A stretch of 64,000 nt of DNA from Cupriavidus pauculus (GCF_022179805.1 NZ_BPUO01000006.1:186001-250000), one strand, 5' to 3'. Numbered from the stretch's first letter, positions 1 through 11,613 are shown. Notes: generated by a model from the letters alone, not told the origin. Made by a program: numbers and translations.

Positions 1-689
1 ATCGACGTACCGATCCGCATCGAGAAATACACGACGATGGACGACACGGTGCCCGGCAGGATATGGCGCATCAGGATGGTCCAGTCCGATGCCCCGATGC
101 TGCGCGCGGCTTCCACATAGGTCAGCCCCTTGAGCATCAGCGTATTGCCGCGCACCAGCCGCGCGAACGCGGGCACGCTGAACACGGCCACGGCCATGAT
201 CACGTTGACCATGCCGTTGCCGAGGATGGCCACGATGGCAATCGCCAGCAGGATGCCCGGGAAGGCGAACAGCACGTCGCACAGGCGCGTGACGATGCGG
301 TCCCACCAGCCTTCGTAGTAACCGGCCATCAGGCCCAGCACGGTGCCGATGATGGCGCCGAGGATCACCGAGAAGAAGCCGGCGGCCAGCGAGATGCGCG
401 TACCAGCCAGGATGCGGCTGAAGATGTCGCGGCCCAGCGAGTCGACCCCCATCCAGTGGGCCATCGACGGGCCGGCGTTCAGCGCGTCGTAGTCGAAGAA
501 GTTTTCGGGATCGTACGGCGCGATGTGCGGCGCCAGCACGGCGATCACCACCAGCAGCAGCACGAAGGCACCGGCGGCCAGCGCCAGGTGCTGCTTGCGG
601 AATTTGCGCCAGAACTCGGTCCAGGGCGTGCGGACAGCCTCGGGAGCGGCGGCGGGTGTGGGAGTGGCGGACGTGGAAAGCTCGGTCAT
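1..689 (-). CDS. gsiD: Glutathione/peptide ABC transporter permease GsiD (3' end cut by window)
   Basis: Second inner-membrane permease of a peptide-type (DppC/GsiD) ABC importer. The visible 229 codons show a short Thr/Ala/Pro-rich cytoplasmic N-terminus, a first membrane segment at about residues 33-55, several further hydrophobic segments and the EAA coupling loop ([21 protein letters not shown] region, about residues 200-220) that docks on the ATPase. The last ~70 residues lie outside the window. The ATG at 689 has a near-perfect Shine-Dalgarno (AAGGAGG, 6 nt spacing). It sits 10 nt behind gsiC as the last visible gene of iaaA-gsiABCD, the same gene set and order as in E. coli. Substrate (glutathione) is inferred from that synteny; a general dipeptide permease is the alternative. 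Confidence 0.9.
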   Translation of the reverse strand, partial: MTELSTSATPTPAAAPEAVRTPWTEFWRKFRKQHLALAAGAFVLLLVVIAVLAPHIAPYDPENFFDYDALNAGPSMAHWMGVDSLGRDIFSRILAGTRISLAAGFFSVILGAIIGTVLGLMAGYYEGWWDRIVTRLCDVLFAFPGILLAIAIVAILGNGMVNVIMAVAVFSVPAFARLVRGNTLMLKGLTYVEAARSIGASDWTILMRHILPGTVSSIVVYFSMRIGTS

Positions 690-699
690 GTCAGCCTCC

Positions 700-1620
700 T
701 TACTTGTAGCGGATGGTGGGGTTGATCACGGTGTAGAGCATGTCCACCACCAGGTTGATCAGGATGAATTCGAGCGAGAACAGCAGCACTTCGGCCTGGA
801 TCACCGGGTAGTCGCGCATCTCGACGGCGTCGACCAGCAGTCGGCCCAGGCCCGGCCAGTTGAACACCTTCTCGACCAGGATCGAGCCGCCCAGCAGGAA
901 GCCGAACTGCAGACCCATCATCGTCACCACGGGAATCATGGCGTTGCGCAGCGTGTGCTTGATCACCACCACGGTCTCGCGCACGCCCTTGGCGCGCGCG
1001 GTGCGCACGAAGTCTTCCTGCAGCACCTCGATGAACGACGCCCGCGTGAAGCGCGCCATCACGGCGGCCACGGCGGCACCCAGCGTCAGCGACGGCAGGA
1101 TGTAGTGCTTCCAGCTATCGGCGCCAATCGACGGCAGCCAGCCCAGTTGCACCGAGAAAACTTCCATCAGCAGCATGCCCAGCGCGAACGCCGGGAACGA
1201 GATGCCCGACACGGCCAGCGTCATGCCCAGGCGGTCGGGCCATTTGTTGCGCCACACGGCCGAGCTGATGCCGATGGTCATGCCGAAGATCACGGCCCAG
1301 ATCATCGACGAGATGGTCAGGTAGAGCGTGGGCAGGAAGCGCTCGCCGATTTCCTCGGAAACCGGGCGCTTGGTGCGCAGCGACGTGCCGAACTCTCCCT
1401 GCAGGGCATTCGTGAAGAAGCGCACGAACTGCTCGTGCATCGGGCGGTCGAGCCCGAGGTCCTTGCGCACCAGCTCGACGGTGGCCTGATCGGCTTCCGG
1501 GCCTGCGGCCAGCCGCGCCGGATCGCCGGGCAGCATGTGGACGAACAGGAATACCAGCACTGCCACCAGCAGCATTGTCGGTATGACGCCCAGAAATCGT
1601 TTGAGGAAGTAATTCAGCAT
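700..1620 (-). CDS. gsiC: Glutathione/peptide ABC transporter permease GsiC
   Basis: Inner-membrane permease (306 aa, usual length for DppB/GsiC) that pairs with GsiD. It starts with the typical [20 protein letters not shown] first membrane helix, carries the family's PGDP motif near residue 32, a periplasmic loop, and an EAA loop around residues 195-215 ([11 protein letters not shown]), followed by two C-terminal helices. An AGGATG sequence precedes the ATG. It lies downstream of gsiB, but 338 nt separate them, a gap that contains a palindromic repeat and short CTGCTAC repeats, so its expression may be lower than that of the binding protein. Glutathione specificity comes from operon context only. 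Confidence 0.93.
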   Translation of the reverse strand: MLNYFLKRFLGVIPTMLLVAVLVFLFVHMLPGDPARLAAGPEADQATVELVRKDLGLDRPMHEQFVRFFTNALQGEFGTSLRTKRPVSEEIGERFLPTLYLTISSMIWAVIFGMTIGISSAVWRNKWPDRLGMTLAVSGISFPAFALGMLLMEVFSVQLGWLPSIGADSWKHYILPSLTLGAAVAAVMARFTRASFIEVLQEDFVRTARAKGVRETVVVIKHTLRNAMIPVVTMMGLQFGFLLGGSILVEKVFNWPGLGRLLVDAVEMRDYPVIQAEVLLFSLEFILINLVVDMLYTVINPTIRYK

Positions 1621-1734
1621 CCTGACACCAGAAAACCAGAGATATGAGACCGGTGGCCGCCCGCCCTTTCACCCCGCATACACGGACAGGCGGCCTCTCG
1701 GCTTACCGCTTTATGAACAGCTTGTTATGGGAAC

Positions 1735-1803
1735 TGCTTACCGCGACTGCTACCACTTCAAAGCACTGCTACTGCGGTACTGCCAACTGCTACTGCTTTG
1801 CTG
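1735..1803. repeat. Imperfect ACTGCTAC-type short tandem repeats
   Basis: Within the gsiB-gsiC gap the + strand shows a loose run of actgctta, gactgctacc, cactgctactgc and aactgctactgc units. It is low-complexity and has no coding potential. Function is unknown; it may be slippage-generated. It lies directly beside the palindromic repeat at 1806-1831. Confidence 0.4.
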
Positions 1804-1805
1804 CT

Positions 1806-1831
1806 CCCCTCTCCCGCGTGCGGGAGAGGGG
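1806..1831. repeat. REP-like palindrome, copy A (intra-operon)
   Basis: CCCCTCTCCCGC followed by a 2-nt spacer and its exact reverse complement, a perfect 12-bp stem. The same stem recurs at 9594-9620 with a different loop, and a decayed version lies at 1891-1925. The three copies occupy non-coding DNA at gene ends. Here it lies between gsiB and gsiC, where such hairpins can protect the upstream message. Confidence 0.75.
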
Positions 1832-1890
1832 TTGGGGGTGAGGGCCAGGCGGTTCTGCTTGCCAACTAGTCGCAATTTGAGCTGTCTGCC

Positions 1891-1925
1891 CTCTCCCCCG
1901 GCCCCTCTCCCGGAGATAGAGGGGA
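1891..1925. repeat. REP-like palindrome, degenerate copy B
   Basis: Contains CCCCTCTCCCGGAGATAGAG followed by GGGA, a partly decayed version of the 12-bp CCCCTCTCCCGC stem seen at 1806 and 9594. It sits about 35 nt downstream (minus strand) of the gsiB stop codon and may act as a 3' hairpin for that gene. Confidence 0.5.
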
Positions 1926-1958
1926 GAAAACCAAGCGAAGGGGATAACGCTTACCCGC

Positions 1959-3509
1959 TTACTGCTTGATGTCGATTTCGTCGAAGTTGAACGAGCCGTC
2001 GGGCATCACGAAGGCGCCGGACAGGCGCTTCGAGCGGGCGTACAGCACCTTCTCGGTCACCAGGAAGGCCCACGGTGCGTCGTTCCAGATGCGTTGCTGC
2101 GCGTCCTTGTACAGCTTGGCCTTCTCGGCGCGGTCGGTCGTGCGCAGGGCGCCGGCGATGTCGGCATCCACCTGGTCGTTCTTGTAGTACGCGGTGTTCA
2201 GCAGCTTCGGCGGCATCGATTCCGATGCCAGCAGCGGACGCAGCGCCCAGTCCGATTCACCGGTCGACGACGACCAGCCCACGTAGTACATGCGCACGCC
2301 GGCTTCTTCCGGCTTCTGCACCGATTCCACGCGCTCCACGCGCTGGCCGGCTTCCAGTGCCAGCACCTGGGCCTTGATGCCCACCTGCTGCAGCTGCTGC
2401 TGCACGAACTGGATCACCTTCTGCGCGGTGGTGTGGTTGTAGGCCGACCACAGCGTGGTCTCGAAGCCGTTCGGGTAGCCGGCTTCCTTCAGCAGCTCAC
2501 GCGCCTTGGCCGGGTTGTACGGCCACGGGCCCAGCTTCTCGGCATAGTCCACGCCATGCGGCACCACGCCGTCGGCCGGCACGGCATGGCCGGCAAACGC
2601 CACCTTGACCAGCGCATCCTTGTTGATCGCGTAGTTGATGGCCTGGCGCACCTTCGGGTCGTTGAACGGCTTGACCGTGGTGTTCAGCGACAGGTAGCGC
2701 TGGATGATCGACGGGCCGTCGATCATGTCCACCTTCGCGTTGGCCTTCAGCACGGCGGCCTGTTCGAACGGAATGCTGAACGCAAAGTCAGCTTCGCCGG
2801 TCTGCATCACGGCCGAACGCGTGTTGTTGTCGACCACGGGCTTCCAGGTGATCGTGTCGATCTTCGGATAGCCGGTCTTCCAGTAGCCGGCAAACTTCTT
2901 GCCCTTCAGGTAGTCGGTCTGCTTCCATTCCACGAACTCGAACGGGCCGGTGCCCACCGGGTGGAAGGCGATTTCCTTGCCGTACTTCTTCAGCGCGGTG
3001 GGGCTGATCATCACGGCCGACGGGTGAGCCAGCACGTTGATGAACGGCGAGAACGGCTCCTTGAGCGTCACGCGGGCGGTGTACGGGTCAACCACCTCGG
3101 TCTTGGCCACGCGGTTGAACAGCGTGTAGCGCTTGAGCTTGTTGGCCGGATCGGTCACGCGGTCCAGGTTGGCCTTGACGGCCGTGGCGTCGAACGTGGT
3201 GCCGTCGTGGAACTTGACGTTCTTCTTGAGCTTGAACGTGTAGACCAGGCCGTCCTTGCTGACGTCGTAGCTTTCGGCCAGCACGTTGACCAGCTTCATG
3301 TCCTTGTCGAAGCCGAACAGGCCCTGGTAGAACGACTTGGTGGCGGCCTGCGACAGCGTGTCGTTGGCGTCGTACGGATCGAGCGTGGTGAACGTCGAGT
3401 ACACGGCCATCACCGCATCCTTGGCGGCAAACGCCGGGGCGGCAGCCAGCATACCCATGGCGCCGACGGCAGCAGCACCGGCCATCAGCCGGAAAGAAAC
3501 CTTGGACAT
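1959..3509 (-). CDS. gsiB: Glutathione/peptide-binding periplasmic protein GsiB
   Basis: Periplasmic solute-binding protein of family 5 (516 aa), the substrate receptor of the Gsi importer. The start at 3509 is chosen because it gives a clean Sec signal peptide ([20 protein letters not shown], likely cleaved after the AFA near residue 28) and has GGAG upstream; an in-frame extension to 3569 would put 20 polar residues before the signal. The mature part begins with a lobe typical of SBP_bac_5 ([18 protein letters not shown]). It lies 66 nt downstream of gsiA and is the third gene of iaaA-gsiA-gsiB-gsiC-gsiD. Ligand is inferred from operon order; other short peptides are possible. Confidence 0.93.
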   Translation of the reverse strand: MSKVSFRLMAGAAAVGAMGMLAAAPAFAAKDAVMAVYSTFTTLDPYDANDTLSQAATKSFYQGLFGFDKDMKLVNVLAESYDVSKDGLVYTFKLKKNVKFHDGTTFDATAVKANLDRVTDPANKLKRYTLFNRVAKTEVVDPYTARVTLKEPFSPFINVLAHPSAVMISPTALKKYGKEIAFHPVGTGPFEFVEWKQTDYLKGKKFAGYWKTGYPKIDTITWKPVVDNNTRSAVMQTGEADFAFSIPFEQAAVLKANAKVDMIDGPSIIQRYLSLNTTVKPFNDPKVRQAINYAINKDALVKVAFAGHAVPADGVVPHGVDYAEKLGPWPYNPAKARELLKEAGYPNGFETTLWSAYNHTTAQKVIQFVQQQLQQVGIKAQVLALEAGQRVERVESVQKPEEAGVRMYYVGWSSSTGESDWALRPLLASESMPPKLLNTAYYKNDQVDADIAGALRTTDRAEKAKLYKDAQQRIWNDAPWAFLVTEKVLYARSKRLSGAFVMPDGSFNFDEIDIKQ

Positions 3510-3575
3510 CTCTTCTCCTCTATCGGGAAAGCAGGAATACACAGAAATACGCAAACTTCGGTACTGCAAGATCCA

Positions 3576-5469
<1,894 letters not shown>

Positions 5470-5477
<8 letters not shown>

Positions 5478-6447
5478 AGATCCAGACGTTGACCGGTTCG
5501 CCGACGCGGGCCACGCCGCGATACATGCCCTCGGTGTTGAACGGCAACGTCACGTTGCCAGCACGATCCACCGCGATCAGGCCGCCGCGGCCGTGGATGG
5601 CCGTCAGCTTCTCCATGACCACGCGGCGCGCCGATTCCTCCAGCGACAAACCCGCGTAGCGCATCTGGGCCGACACGTCGAACGCGGCCGCGGTACGGAT
5701 GAACATCTCGCCGGTGCCCGTGGCAGACACCGCGGCCACGTCGTCGGCATAGCAGCCGGCGCCCAGCACTGGCGTATCGCCCACGCGGCCCACCTGCTTG
5801 TTGGTGACCCCGCCCGTCGACGTGGCGGCGGCCAGGTTGCCATTGGCGTCGCAGGCCACGGCGCCGACCGTGCCGAACTTCTTGTCGGCATCGAGCGGAT
5901 CGGGCTGGGCAGCCTTGGCAGCCTGGGCGGCCAGCGTGGCGGCGTCGTGGTCCAGCAGCGCCATGCCGGCGGTGCCCTGCGCGCGCAGCCACTGGTCGTG
6001 GCGTGCCTGCGTGAAGAAGTAGTCAGGTGCTACCAGCTCCAGGCCCTGCGCCTCGGCAAAGGCTTCGGCGCCCTCGCCCGCGAACAGCACATGTTCGCTC
6101 TTTTCCAGCACGGCGCGCGCGGCCAGCACCGGGTTGCGCAGGCGCTTGACGCAGGCCACGGCGCCGGCGTTCAGCGTGGCGCCATCCATGACCGATGCAT
6201 CGAGTTCGTACGTGCCCGCGTGCGTGAGCACCGCGCCCTTGCCGGCATTGAACAGCGGGCATTCTTCGAGCAGGCGCACCGCTTCGGTCACGGCGTCGAG
6301 CGCGCTGCCGCCGTCGGCCAGCACGCGCTGGCCGGCCTGCAGCACCTGTTCCAGCGCGGCGGTGTATTCACGCTCGCGGTTGGCGTCCATGGCCGCACGG
6401 GTAATCGTGCCGGCGCCACCGTGGATGGCGATAACAGCTTGAGGCAT
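5470..6447 (-). CDS. iaaA: Isoaspartyl peptidase/L-asparaginase (Ntn hydrolase)
   Basis: Plant-type asparaginase (325 aa) that removes isoaspartyl residues from dipeptides. The precursor cleaves itself before a Thr in GTVGAVA (Thr about residue 193), which becomes the N-terminal nucleophile of the beta chain. The second conserved patch, [19 protein letters not shown], binds substrate. The start at 6447 has AAGGAC upstream and gives the family N-terminus [13 protein letters not shown]; the frame stays open upstream but overlaps the regulator gene. The neighbouring gsi genes import small peptides, so this enzyme probably processes imported material in the cytoplasm. The same gene pair occurs in E. 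coli. Confidence 0.95.
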
Positions 6448-6473
6448 AGGTCCTTCTACTTCCCTTCTTGACT

Positions 6474-7361
6474 TCAGTCTGAGGATTTCTGCGCGGTGCG
6501 GTCGTCGCGCGCAGGCGCGCCGTAGAGCCACGGCAGCAGGAATTCGGTCATTTCGGCGGCGGCCTTCACGGCACGCACCGAGCGATAGGCCACGGCCCCG
6601 CACAGCGCTTCGATCAGCGCCAGCACCGTGGCTTCGGAATTGGCCGACAGCCGGTTGCCGGCGTTGGCATACAGCGAGATGTCCGCCAGCGGCGCCAGCG
6701 GCGACGTGGGGCCATCGGTCAGCGCCAGCAGCCGGCCGCCGTGTGCCTTGACGCGCTGGGCCAGCTTCATCGAATCAGTAACGTAGCGCGGAAAGGCGAT
6801 GCACACCACCAGATCCTGCGGGGTCAGCTTGAACAGTTGACGCGCCGCATGCGAGGCGCCGCCCACCGTCGACACCGACGTGACCATGCGGCAATGCATT
6901 TCCAGCCCGTGCTGCATCAGACCAGCCAGATAGCCGCTGGCGCCAAAGCCCATCACATAGACGCGCTCGGCGCCCAGGATGGCCTCGACGGCACGCTCGA
7001 TCGATTCGGCATCGAGGTTGCGGCGCGTGGATTCCAGGTTGCGGGCACCCTCTTCCAGCGACGCGGCAAAGACCTCGGCCACCGTGGTCGGGCGCGCCAG
7101 TTCGTCGCGCAGGCGCTCCACCGGCGCCAGCGTGGCCTCGAAGCCGCGCACCAGTTCGGCACGAAACTGCGGATAACCCTCGAAACCGAGCGCCTTGGCA
7201 AAGCGGTTGGCCGTGGCCACCGACACGTCGACGGCCGTGGCGAATTCGTCGATACGCATCGTCGCCGCGCGAAACAGGTTGTCCAGCACGTAGTTCGCCA
7301 TGCGCTGGTGCGCGGGCGTCAGTGTGGGCAAGGCGCGAGCGATGCGTTCGGAAATCGTCAT
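6474..7361 (-). CDS. MurR/RpiR-family transcriptional regulator of the gsi operon
   Basis: 295-aa regulator with an N-terminal RpiR helix-turn-helix (about residues 1-77; VDVSVATANRFAKALGFEGY recognition region) and a C-terminal SIS sugar-phosphate-binding fold (about residues 120-255; VYVMGFGASGYLAG). The start at 7361 gives MTISERIARALPTLTPAHQR, the normal family N-terminus. It is first in line before iaaA (26-nt gap), so it probably controls the operon and itself. A perfect inverted repeat at 7442-7457, about 80 nt upstream, is the likely operator. The ligand is unknown: SIS domains usually bind phosphosugars, yet the operon imports peptides. Confidence 0.9.
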   Translation of the reverse strand: MTISERIARALPTLTPAHQRMANYVLDNLFRAATMRIDEFATAVDVSVATANRFAKALGFEGYPQFRAELVRGFEATLAPVERLRDELARPTTVAEVFAASLEEGARNLESTRRNLDAESIERAVEAILGAERVYVMGFGASGYLAGLMQHGLEMHCRMVTSVSTVGGASHAARQLFKLTPQDLVVCIAFPRYVTDSMKLAQRVKAHGGRLLALTDGPTSPLAPLADISLYANAGNRLSANSEATVLALIEALCGAVAYRSVRAVKAAAEMTEFLLPWLYGAPARDDRTAQKSSD

Positions 7362-7441
7362 GTCAGGACGTCGGGGGTAGCTGGATGGCACCGCCTTGGA
7401 GCATCGGCGATGAAAAGGCACTTACGCAGTGCAGCAATCAA

Positions 7442-7457
7442 TGTAAATAAATTTACA
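7442..7457. promoter_or_regulatory. Perfect inverted repeat, probable RpiR operator
   Basis: TGTAAATAAATTTACA, two perfect 7-nt half-sites around AA, in an AT-rich island of otherwise GC-rich DNA, 81 nt upstream of the RpiR-family start codon. Palindromic TGTAA...TTACA-like sites are usual for this regulator class. The assignment to this regulator is inference. Confidence 0.65.
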
Positions 7458-7633
7458 CGCAAATGCCATGCCCGCAATACACAAAGTGATCGAATGCGGG
7501 AAATCCCTCAATACATGGATGCGGACATGCAAGCCGACTGAAAGCCGGCAAGCCCGCGCGCCGGCCAGCCGCCTGCGGCGCGCTACAATGCCGGCCTGCC
7601 GAAGATACGGTTGTCCTGCCTCGAAGCTTCCCC

Positions 7634-9556
7634 GTGATACGAATCGACCAGCTTGTCCTCCAGCGCGGCACCAAGGTGCTGTTCGACCACACCAGCGTGA
7701 CGCTCAACCCGGGCGAACGCGTAGGCCTTGTCGGCGCCAACGGCAGCGGCAAGTCCACACTGTTCGCCATGCTGCGTGGCGAGCTGCACGCCGACGGTGG
7801 CGACGTAGCGGTGCCCGCCCAGTGGCGCATCGCCCATGTGGCGCAGGAGACACCGGCGGTCAGCCGCACTGCGGTCGAGTACGTGATCGACGGCGACACG
7901 CGGCTACGCGACATCGAGGCCGCCATGACCCGCGCGCAGGCCAGCGGCGACGGCTCGGCCGAAGCCGAGGCCCATGCCGCCTATGCCGATGCCGATGGCT
8001 ACACGGCCGCGGCCCGCGCCGAAGCGCTGCTGCTGGGCCTGGGCTTCACGCTGCCGCAGGTGACGCAGCCGGTCTCGTCGTTCTCGGGCGGCTGGCGCAT
8101 GCGCCTGAACCTGGCGCAGGCGCTGATGTGCCCGTCCGACCTGCTGCTGCTCGACGAACCGACCAACCACCTGGACCTAGACGCCATCGTCTGGCTCGAA
8201 GACTGGCTGGCGCGCTACCCGGGCACGCTGGTGATGATTTCGCACGACCGCGAATTCCTGGACGCGATCTGCACCGTCACGGTCCATATCGAGAACCAGC
8301 AGCTCAAGCGTTACGGCGGCAACTACACGCTGTTCGAAACCATGCGGCTGCAGCAGATGGCCCAGCAGGCGGCAGCCTATTCGCGCCAGCAGAAGGAAAT
8401 CGCGCATCTGGAATCGTTCATCACGCGCTTCAAGGCCAAGGCCACCAAGGCGCGCCAGGCGCAGAGCCGGGTCAAGGCCCTGGAAAAGATGGAGCGGCTG
8501 GCGCCAGTGCACGTGGCGGCCGGCTTCGCGTTCGAATTCCGCGAGCCCGACTCCGCGCCCAACCCGATGATGGTGCTGGACAGCGTGGACTGCGGCTATG
8601 CCGAGGCCGATCCGCCCGTCACCATCCTGCACAAGCTGGCCCTGTCGATCCAGAACGGCCAGCGCATCGGCCTGCTGGGTGCCAACGGCCAGGGCAAGTC
8701 CACGCTGGTGAAGACGCTGGCCGGCACGCAGCCGCCGATGAATGGCACGGTGCGCCTGGGCAAGGGGCTGGTGATCGGCTACTTTGCGCAGCACCAGCTG
8801 GAAACGCTGCGCGACCACGATTCGCCGCTGCAGCATCTGGCCCGGCTGGCGCCCGACGTCCGCGAGCAGGAATTGCGCGACTTCCTGGGCAGCTTCAACT
8901 TCCGTGGCGACATGGCCACGTCACCGATCGAACCGTTCTCGGGCGGCGAAAAGGCCCGGCTGGCGCTGTCGCTGATCGTCTGGCAGAAGCCAAACCTGCT
9001 GCTGCTGGACGAGCCGACCAACCACCTGGACCTGGACACCCGCGAGGCGCTGACCATGGCGCTGGCTCAGTTCGAGGGCACGCTGATCCTGGTATCGCAC
9101 GACCGCCACCTGCTGCGCGCCACGTCCGACCAGTTCATGCTGGTGGCCAATGGCACGATCCAGCCGTTCGACGGCGACCTCGACGACTACCGCGACTGGC
9201 TGCTGCAACAGGCCGCCGCCAAGCGCAACGCCGCCACGGCCGCCCACGCGGACGAGGCCACGCCGGCGGTCAACCGCCGCGACCAGCGCCGCGCTGAAGC
9301 CGACGAACGGCAACGGCTGTCGGTACTGCGCAAGCCGCTGACCAAGGAACTGGAAAAGGTGGAAAAGCGGATGTCGACGCTGCAGGCCGACAAGACCGTG
9401 ATCGACGCCTTCATGGCCGAATCCTCAAGCTATGAGGAAGCCAACAAGACGAAGCTGATGGAAATGCTGAAGCGCCAGGGCGAAGTCACCGGCGAGTTGG
9501 ATCAGCTGGAAGAGCGCTGGCTCGAACTGCAGGAACAGATCGAGCAGATTGCTTGA
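7634..9556 (+). CDS. ABC-F family ATPase, YheS type
   Basis: Soluble double ABC ATPase without membrane segments (640 aa; E. coli YheS is about 637). Motifs: Walker A GANGSGKST, signature FSGGWRMRL, Walker B LLLLDEPTNHLD in the first half; GANGQGKST, FSGGEKARL and LLLLDEPTNHLD in the second. The Arm/linker region between them and a C-terminal coiled coil rich in Lys/Glu (about residues 545-640) are typical. ABC-F proteins act on the ribosome; YheS binds the exit site. The start is a GTG at 7634 giving MIRIDQLVLQRG; no strong ribosome-binding site is visible. Divergent from the RpiR gene and convergent with dsbB. Confidence 0.9.
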   Translation: MIRIDQLVLQRGTKVLFDHTSVTLNPGERVGLVGANGSGKSTLFAMLRGELHADGGDVAVPAQWRIAHVAQETPAVSRTAVEYVIDGDTRLRDIEAAMTRAQASGDGSAEAEAHAAYADADGYTAAARAEALLLGLGFTLPQVTQPVSSFSGGWRMRLNLAQALMCPSDLLLLDEPTNHLDLDAIVWLEDWLARYPGTLVMISHDREFLDAICTVTVHIENQQLKRYGGNYTLFETMRLQQMAQQAAAYSRQQKEIAHLESFITRFKAKATKARQAQSRVKALEKMERLAPVHVAAGFAFEFREPDSAPNPMMVLDSVDCGYAEADPPVTILHKLALSIQNGQRIGLLGANGQGKSTLVKTLAGTQPPMNGTVRLGKGLVIGYFAQHQLETLRDHDSPLQHLARLAPDVREQELRDFLGSFNFRGDMATSPIEPFSGGEKARLALSLIVWQKPNLLLLDEPTNHLDLDTREALTMALAQFEGTLILVSHDRHLLRATSDQFMLVANGTIQPFDGDLDDYRDWLLQQAAAKRNAATAAHADEATPAVNRRDQRRAEADERQRLSVLRKPLTKELEKVEKRMSTLQADKTVIDAFMAESSSYEEANKTKLMEMLKRQGEVTGELDQLEERWLELQEQIEQIA

Positions 9557-9593
9557 TCTTGGGGCAGTGAATCCCGCCTGAGGGGATGTTGCT

Positions 9594-9620
9594 CCCCTCT
9601 CCCGCCATGCGGGAGAGGGG
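9594..9620. repeat. REP-like palindrome, copy C
   Basis: The same 12-bp stem as at 1806-1831 (CCCCTCTCCCGC and its reverse complement) but with loop CAT instead of GT. It lies between the convergent 3' ends of the ABC-F gene and dsbB and could serve both as a 3'-end hairpin. Identical stems with different loops suggest a mobile or conserved interspersed element. Confidence 0.75.
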
Positions 9621-9646
9621 AGAAAATCAAGGCAAGAACAGAGCCC

Positions 9647-10132
9647 TTACCGGAAATTCTTCTCCCGCCGAATCAGCCCCACCGCCAGCGTGAACGTCAG
9701 AATCACCAGCCAGATCAGCGACCACGCCGGGATCGACAGGCCGAACAGCGGCGGCAGCGGTGCCGTGCACAGGCCATCCGAATAGAACACTTGGGGCAGC
9801 AGCTTGGCCGTGGGCAGCGCGTTGACCCAGTTCTCCAGCGGATCGATACCGCACGACGCCTTGGGGCTCAGCAGCAGCGACACGTGGTAGCCCGCCACCG
9901 CGATGCCGGCTACGCCGGACAGCATGCCCAGCCCTTGCCACAGCGTGCGCGTGTTCTGCGCAATGGCGGCCAGCAGCGAAAACACGCCGATGCCCACGAA
10001 GGCAAAACGCTGCATGATGCAGAGCGGGCACGGCTGGTAGCCCTCCACGTACTGCATGTACAGCGCGGCGCCGAGCATCGCGAACGAGACGATGGCGATC
10101 AGCAGAAAGTAAGCGCGAGAATTGGCTTGCAT
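9647..10132 (-). CDS. dsbB: Disulfide bond formation protein DsbB
   Basis: Inner-membrane quinone reductase (161 aa) that reoxidises periplasmic DsbA. Four membrane helices are visible. The first periplasmic loop carries the redox pair Cys35-Cys38 (PCPLC) and the second carries Cys94 and Cys122 (SCGIDP...DGLC), so all four catalytic cysteines are present. The ATG at 10132 gives the expected N-terminus; the frame stays open far upstream through radA but that extension has no family similarity. It is downstream of radA on the same strand (113-nt gap) and convergent with the ABC-F gene. Confidence 0.95.
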   Translation of the reverse strand: MQANSRAYFLLIAIVSFAMLGAALYMQYVEGYQPCPLCIMQRFAFVGIGVFSLLAAIAQNTRTLWQGLGMLSGVAGIAVAGYHVSLLLSPKASCGIDPLENWVNALPTAKLLPQVFYSDGLCTAPLPPLFGLSIPAWSLIWLVILTFTLAVGLIRREKNFR

Positions 10133-10245
10133 GAGTGTCCAGGGCAGGATTTGTTTCGACGCGATTATTACCGATTTTCGGCGCGGCCATCGTGACGAAA
10201 CGCCGCACCCTGCGCAACCAAAGTCCGGGGCGGCGTCGGTCAGCG

Positions 10246-11613
10246 TTAGTCCAGATTCCGCGCGCGGTCGATGGCCTGCTCCAGGCGGTCCACCGCTATC
10301 ACTTCCAGTCCGTCGATCTTCTGCTTGGGCGCGTTCGCCTTGGGAATCACGGCCATCGTGAAACCTAGCTTGGCGGCTTCCTTGAGCCGCTCCTGGCCAC
10401 GCGGGCTGGGGCGGATCTCGCCGGCCAGGCCCACTTCCCCGAACACCACCAACCCACGTGGCAGCGGCTTGTTGCGCATCGACGAATGGATCGACAGCAG
10501 CACGGCCAGGTCGGCGGCCGGTTCCGTGATCTTGACCCCGCCCACCGCATTCAGGAACACGTCCTGGTCGAAGCAGGCAATGCCCGCATGCCGGTGCAGC
10601 ACGGCCAGCAGCATCGCCAGCCGGTTCTGCTCCAGACCCACGGCCAGCCGGCGCGGGTTCGGCACGTTGGCCGTATCGACCAGCGCCTGCACTTCCACAA
10701 GCAGTGGGCGCGTGCCCTCCTGGGTCACCAGCACGCATGACCCGGCCACCGGCTCCTCATGCTGCGACAGGAACAGCGCCGACGGATTGCTGATGCCGCG
10801 CAGCCCGCGCTCGGTCATCGCAAAAACGCCAAGTTCGTTGACCGCGCCGAAGCGATTCTTGAAAGCGCGAATCAGACGATGCGACGAATGGGTATCGCCT
10901 TCGAAGTACAGCACGGTGTCGACGATATGTTCGAGCACGCGCGGGCCGGCCAGGCTGCCTTCCTTGGTCACGTGGCCAACCAGGATGATCGTGATGCCGC
11001 TGCTCTTGGCGATGCGCGTCAACTGGGCCGCGCATTCCCGCACCTGGGCCACCGAGCCCGGCGCGGACGTCAGCGCCTCGGAATACAGCGTCTGGATCGA
11101 ATCGATCACGGCCACTTCAGGCTTGTCGGCTTCCAGCGTGGCCTGGATCTTTTCGAGCTGGATCTCGGGCAGCAGGCCCAGCGTGGCGGCCTCCACCCCC
11201 AGGCGCTGCGCGCGCAGCGCAATTTGCGCGCCCGATTCCTCGCCGCTTACATACAGCACGCGCCGGCCGGCCGACAGGTTCGCCAGCGTCTGCAACAGCA
11301 GCGTGGACTTGCCGATGCCAGGGTCGCCGCCAATCAGCACCACCCCGCCGGACACCAGCCCGCCGCCCAGCACGCGGTCGAATTCGTCGATGCCGGTGGA
11401 AAAGCGCGGCACATCGGACGCCTCGATCTCGCTCAGCTTGCGCACCACGGCCGAATTGGCCAGCGGCTGGAAGCGCCGCGCGGCCGACGAGCCGGAATCG
11501 GCCACGGTCTCCACGAGCGTGTTCCAGGCATTGCATTGGGGGCACTGCCCCGCCCAGCGCGGCGTGGTGCCGCCGCATTCGGTACAGGTATAGACGGTCT
11601 TGGTCTTGGCCAT
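10246..11613 (-). CDS. radA: DNA repair protein RadA
   Basis: 455-aa branch-migration helicase acting in recombination. N-terminal C4 zinc finger (CTECGGTTPRWAGQCPQC), then a RecA-like ATPase with Walker A GGDPGIGKST, the RadA-specific KNRFG motif, and a C-terminal Lon-like domain (VGGVKITEPAADL onward). All diagnostic motifs are intact. The start at 11613 (MAKTKTVYTC) is the usual family start; the upstream in-frame extension is not conserved. It follows alr with a 53-nt gap and precedes dsbB, so alr-radA-dsbB are likely cotranscribed. Confidence 0.97.
   Translation of the reverse strand: MAKTKTVYTCTECGGTTPRWAGQCPQCNAWNTLVETVADSGSSAARRFQPLANSAVVRKLSEIEASDVPRFSTGIDEFDRVLGGGLVSGGVVLIGGDPGIGKSTLLLQTLANLSAGRRVLYVSGEESGAQIALRAQRLGVEAATLGLLPEIQLEKIQATLEADKPEVAVIDSIQTLYSEALTSAPGSVAQVRECAAQLTRIAKSSGITIILVGHVTKEGSLAGPRVLEHIVDTVLYFEGDTHSSHRLIRAFKNRFGAVNELGVFAMTERGLRGISNPSALFLSQHEEPVAGSCVLVTQEGTRPLLVEVQALVDTANVPNPRRLAVGLEQNRLAMLLAVLHRHAGIACFDQDVFLNAVGGVKITEPAADLAVLLSIHSSMRNKPLPRGLVVFGEVGLAGEIRPSPRGQERLKEAAKLGFTMAVIPKANAPKQKIDGLEVIAVDRLEQAIDRARNLD

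Noticed and set aside
9647..10738. 363-aa form of DsbB extended into radA
   Set aside because: The first 200 residues are an alternate-frame reading of radA; DsbB starts at 10132 with its first membrane helix.
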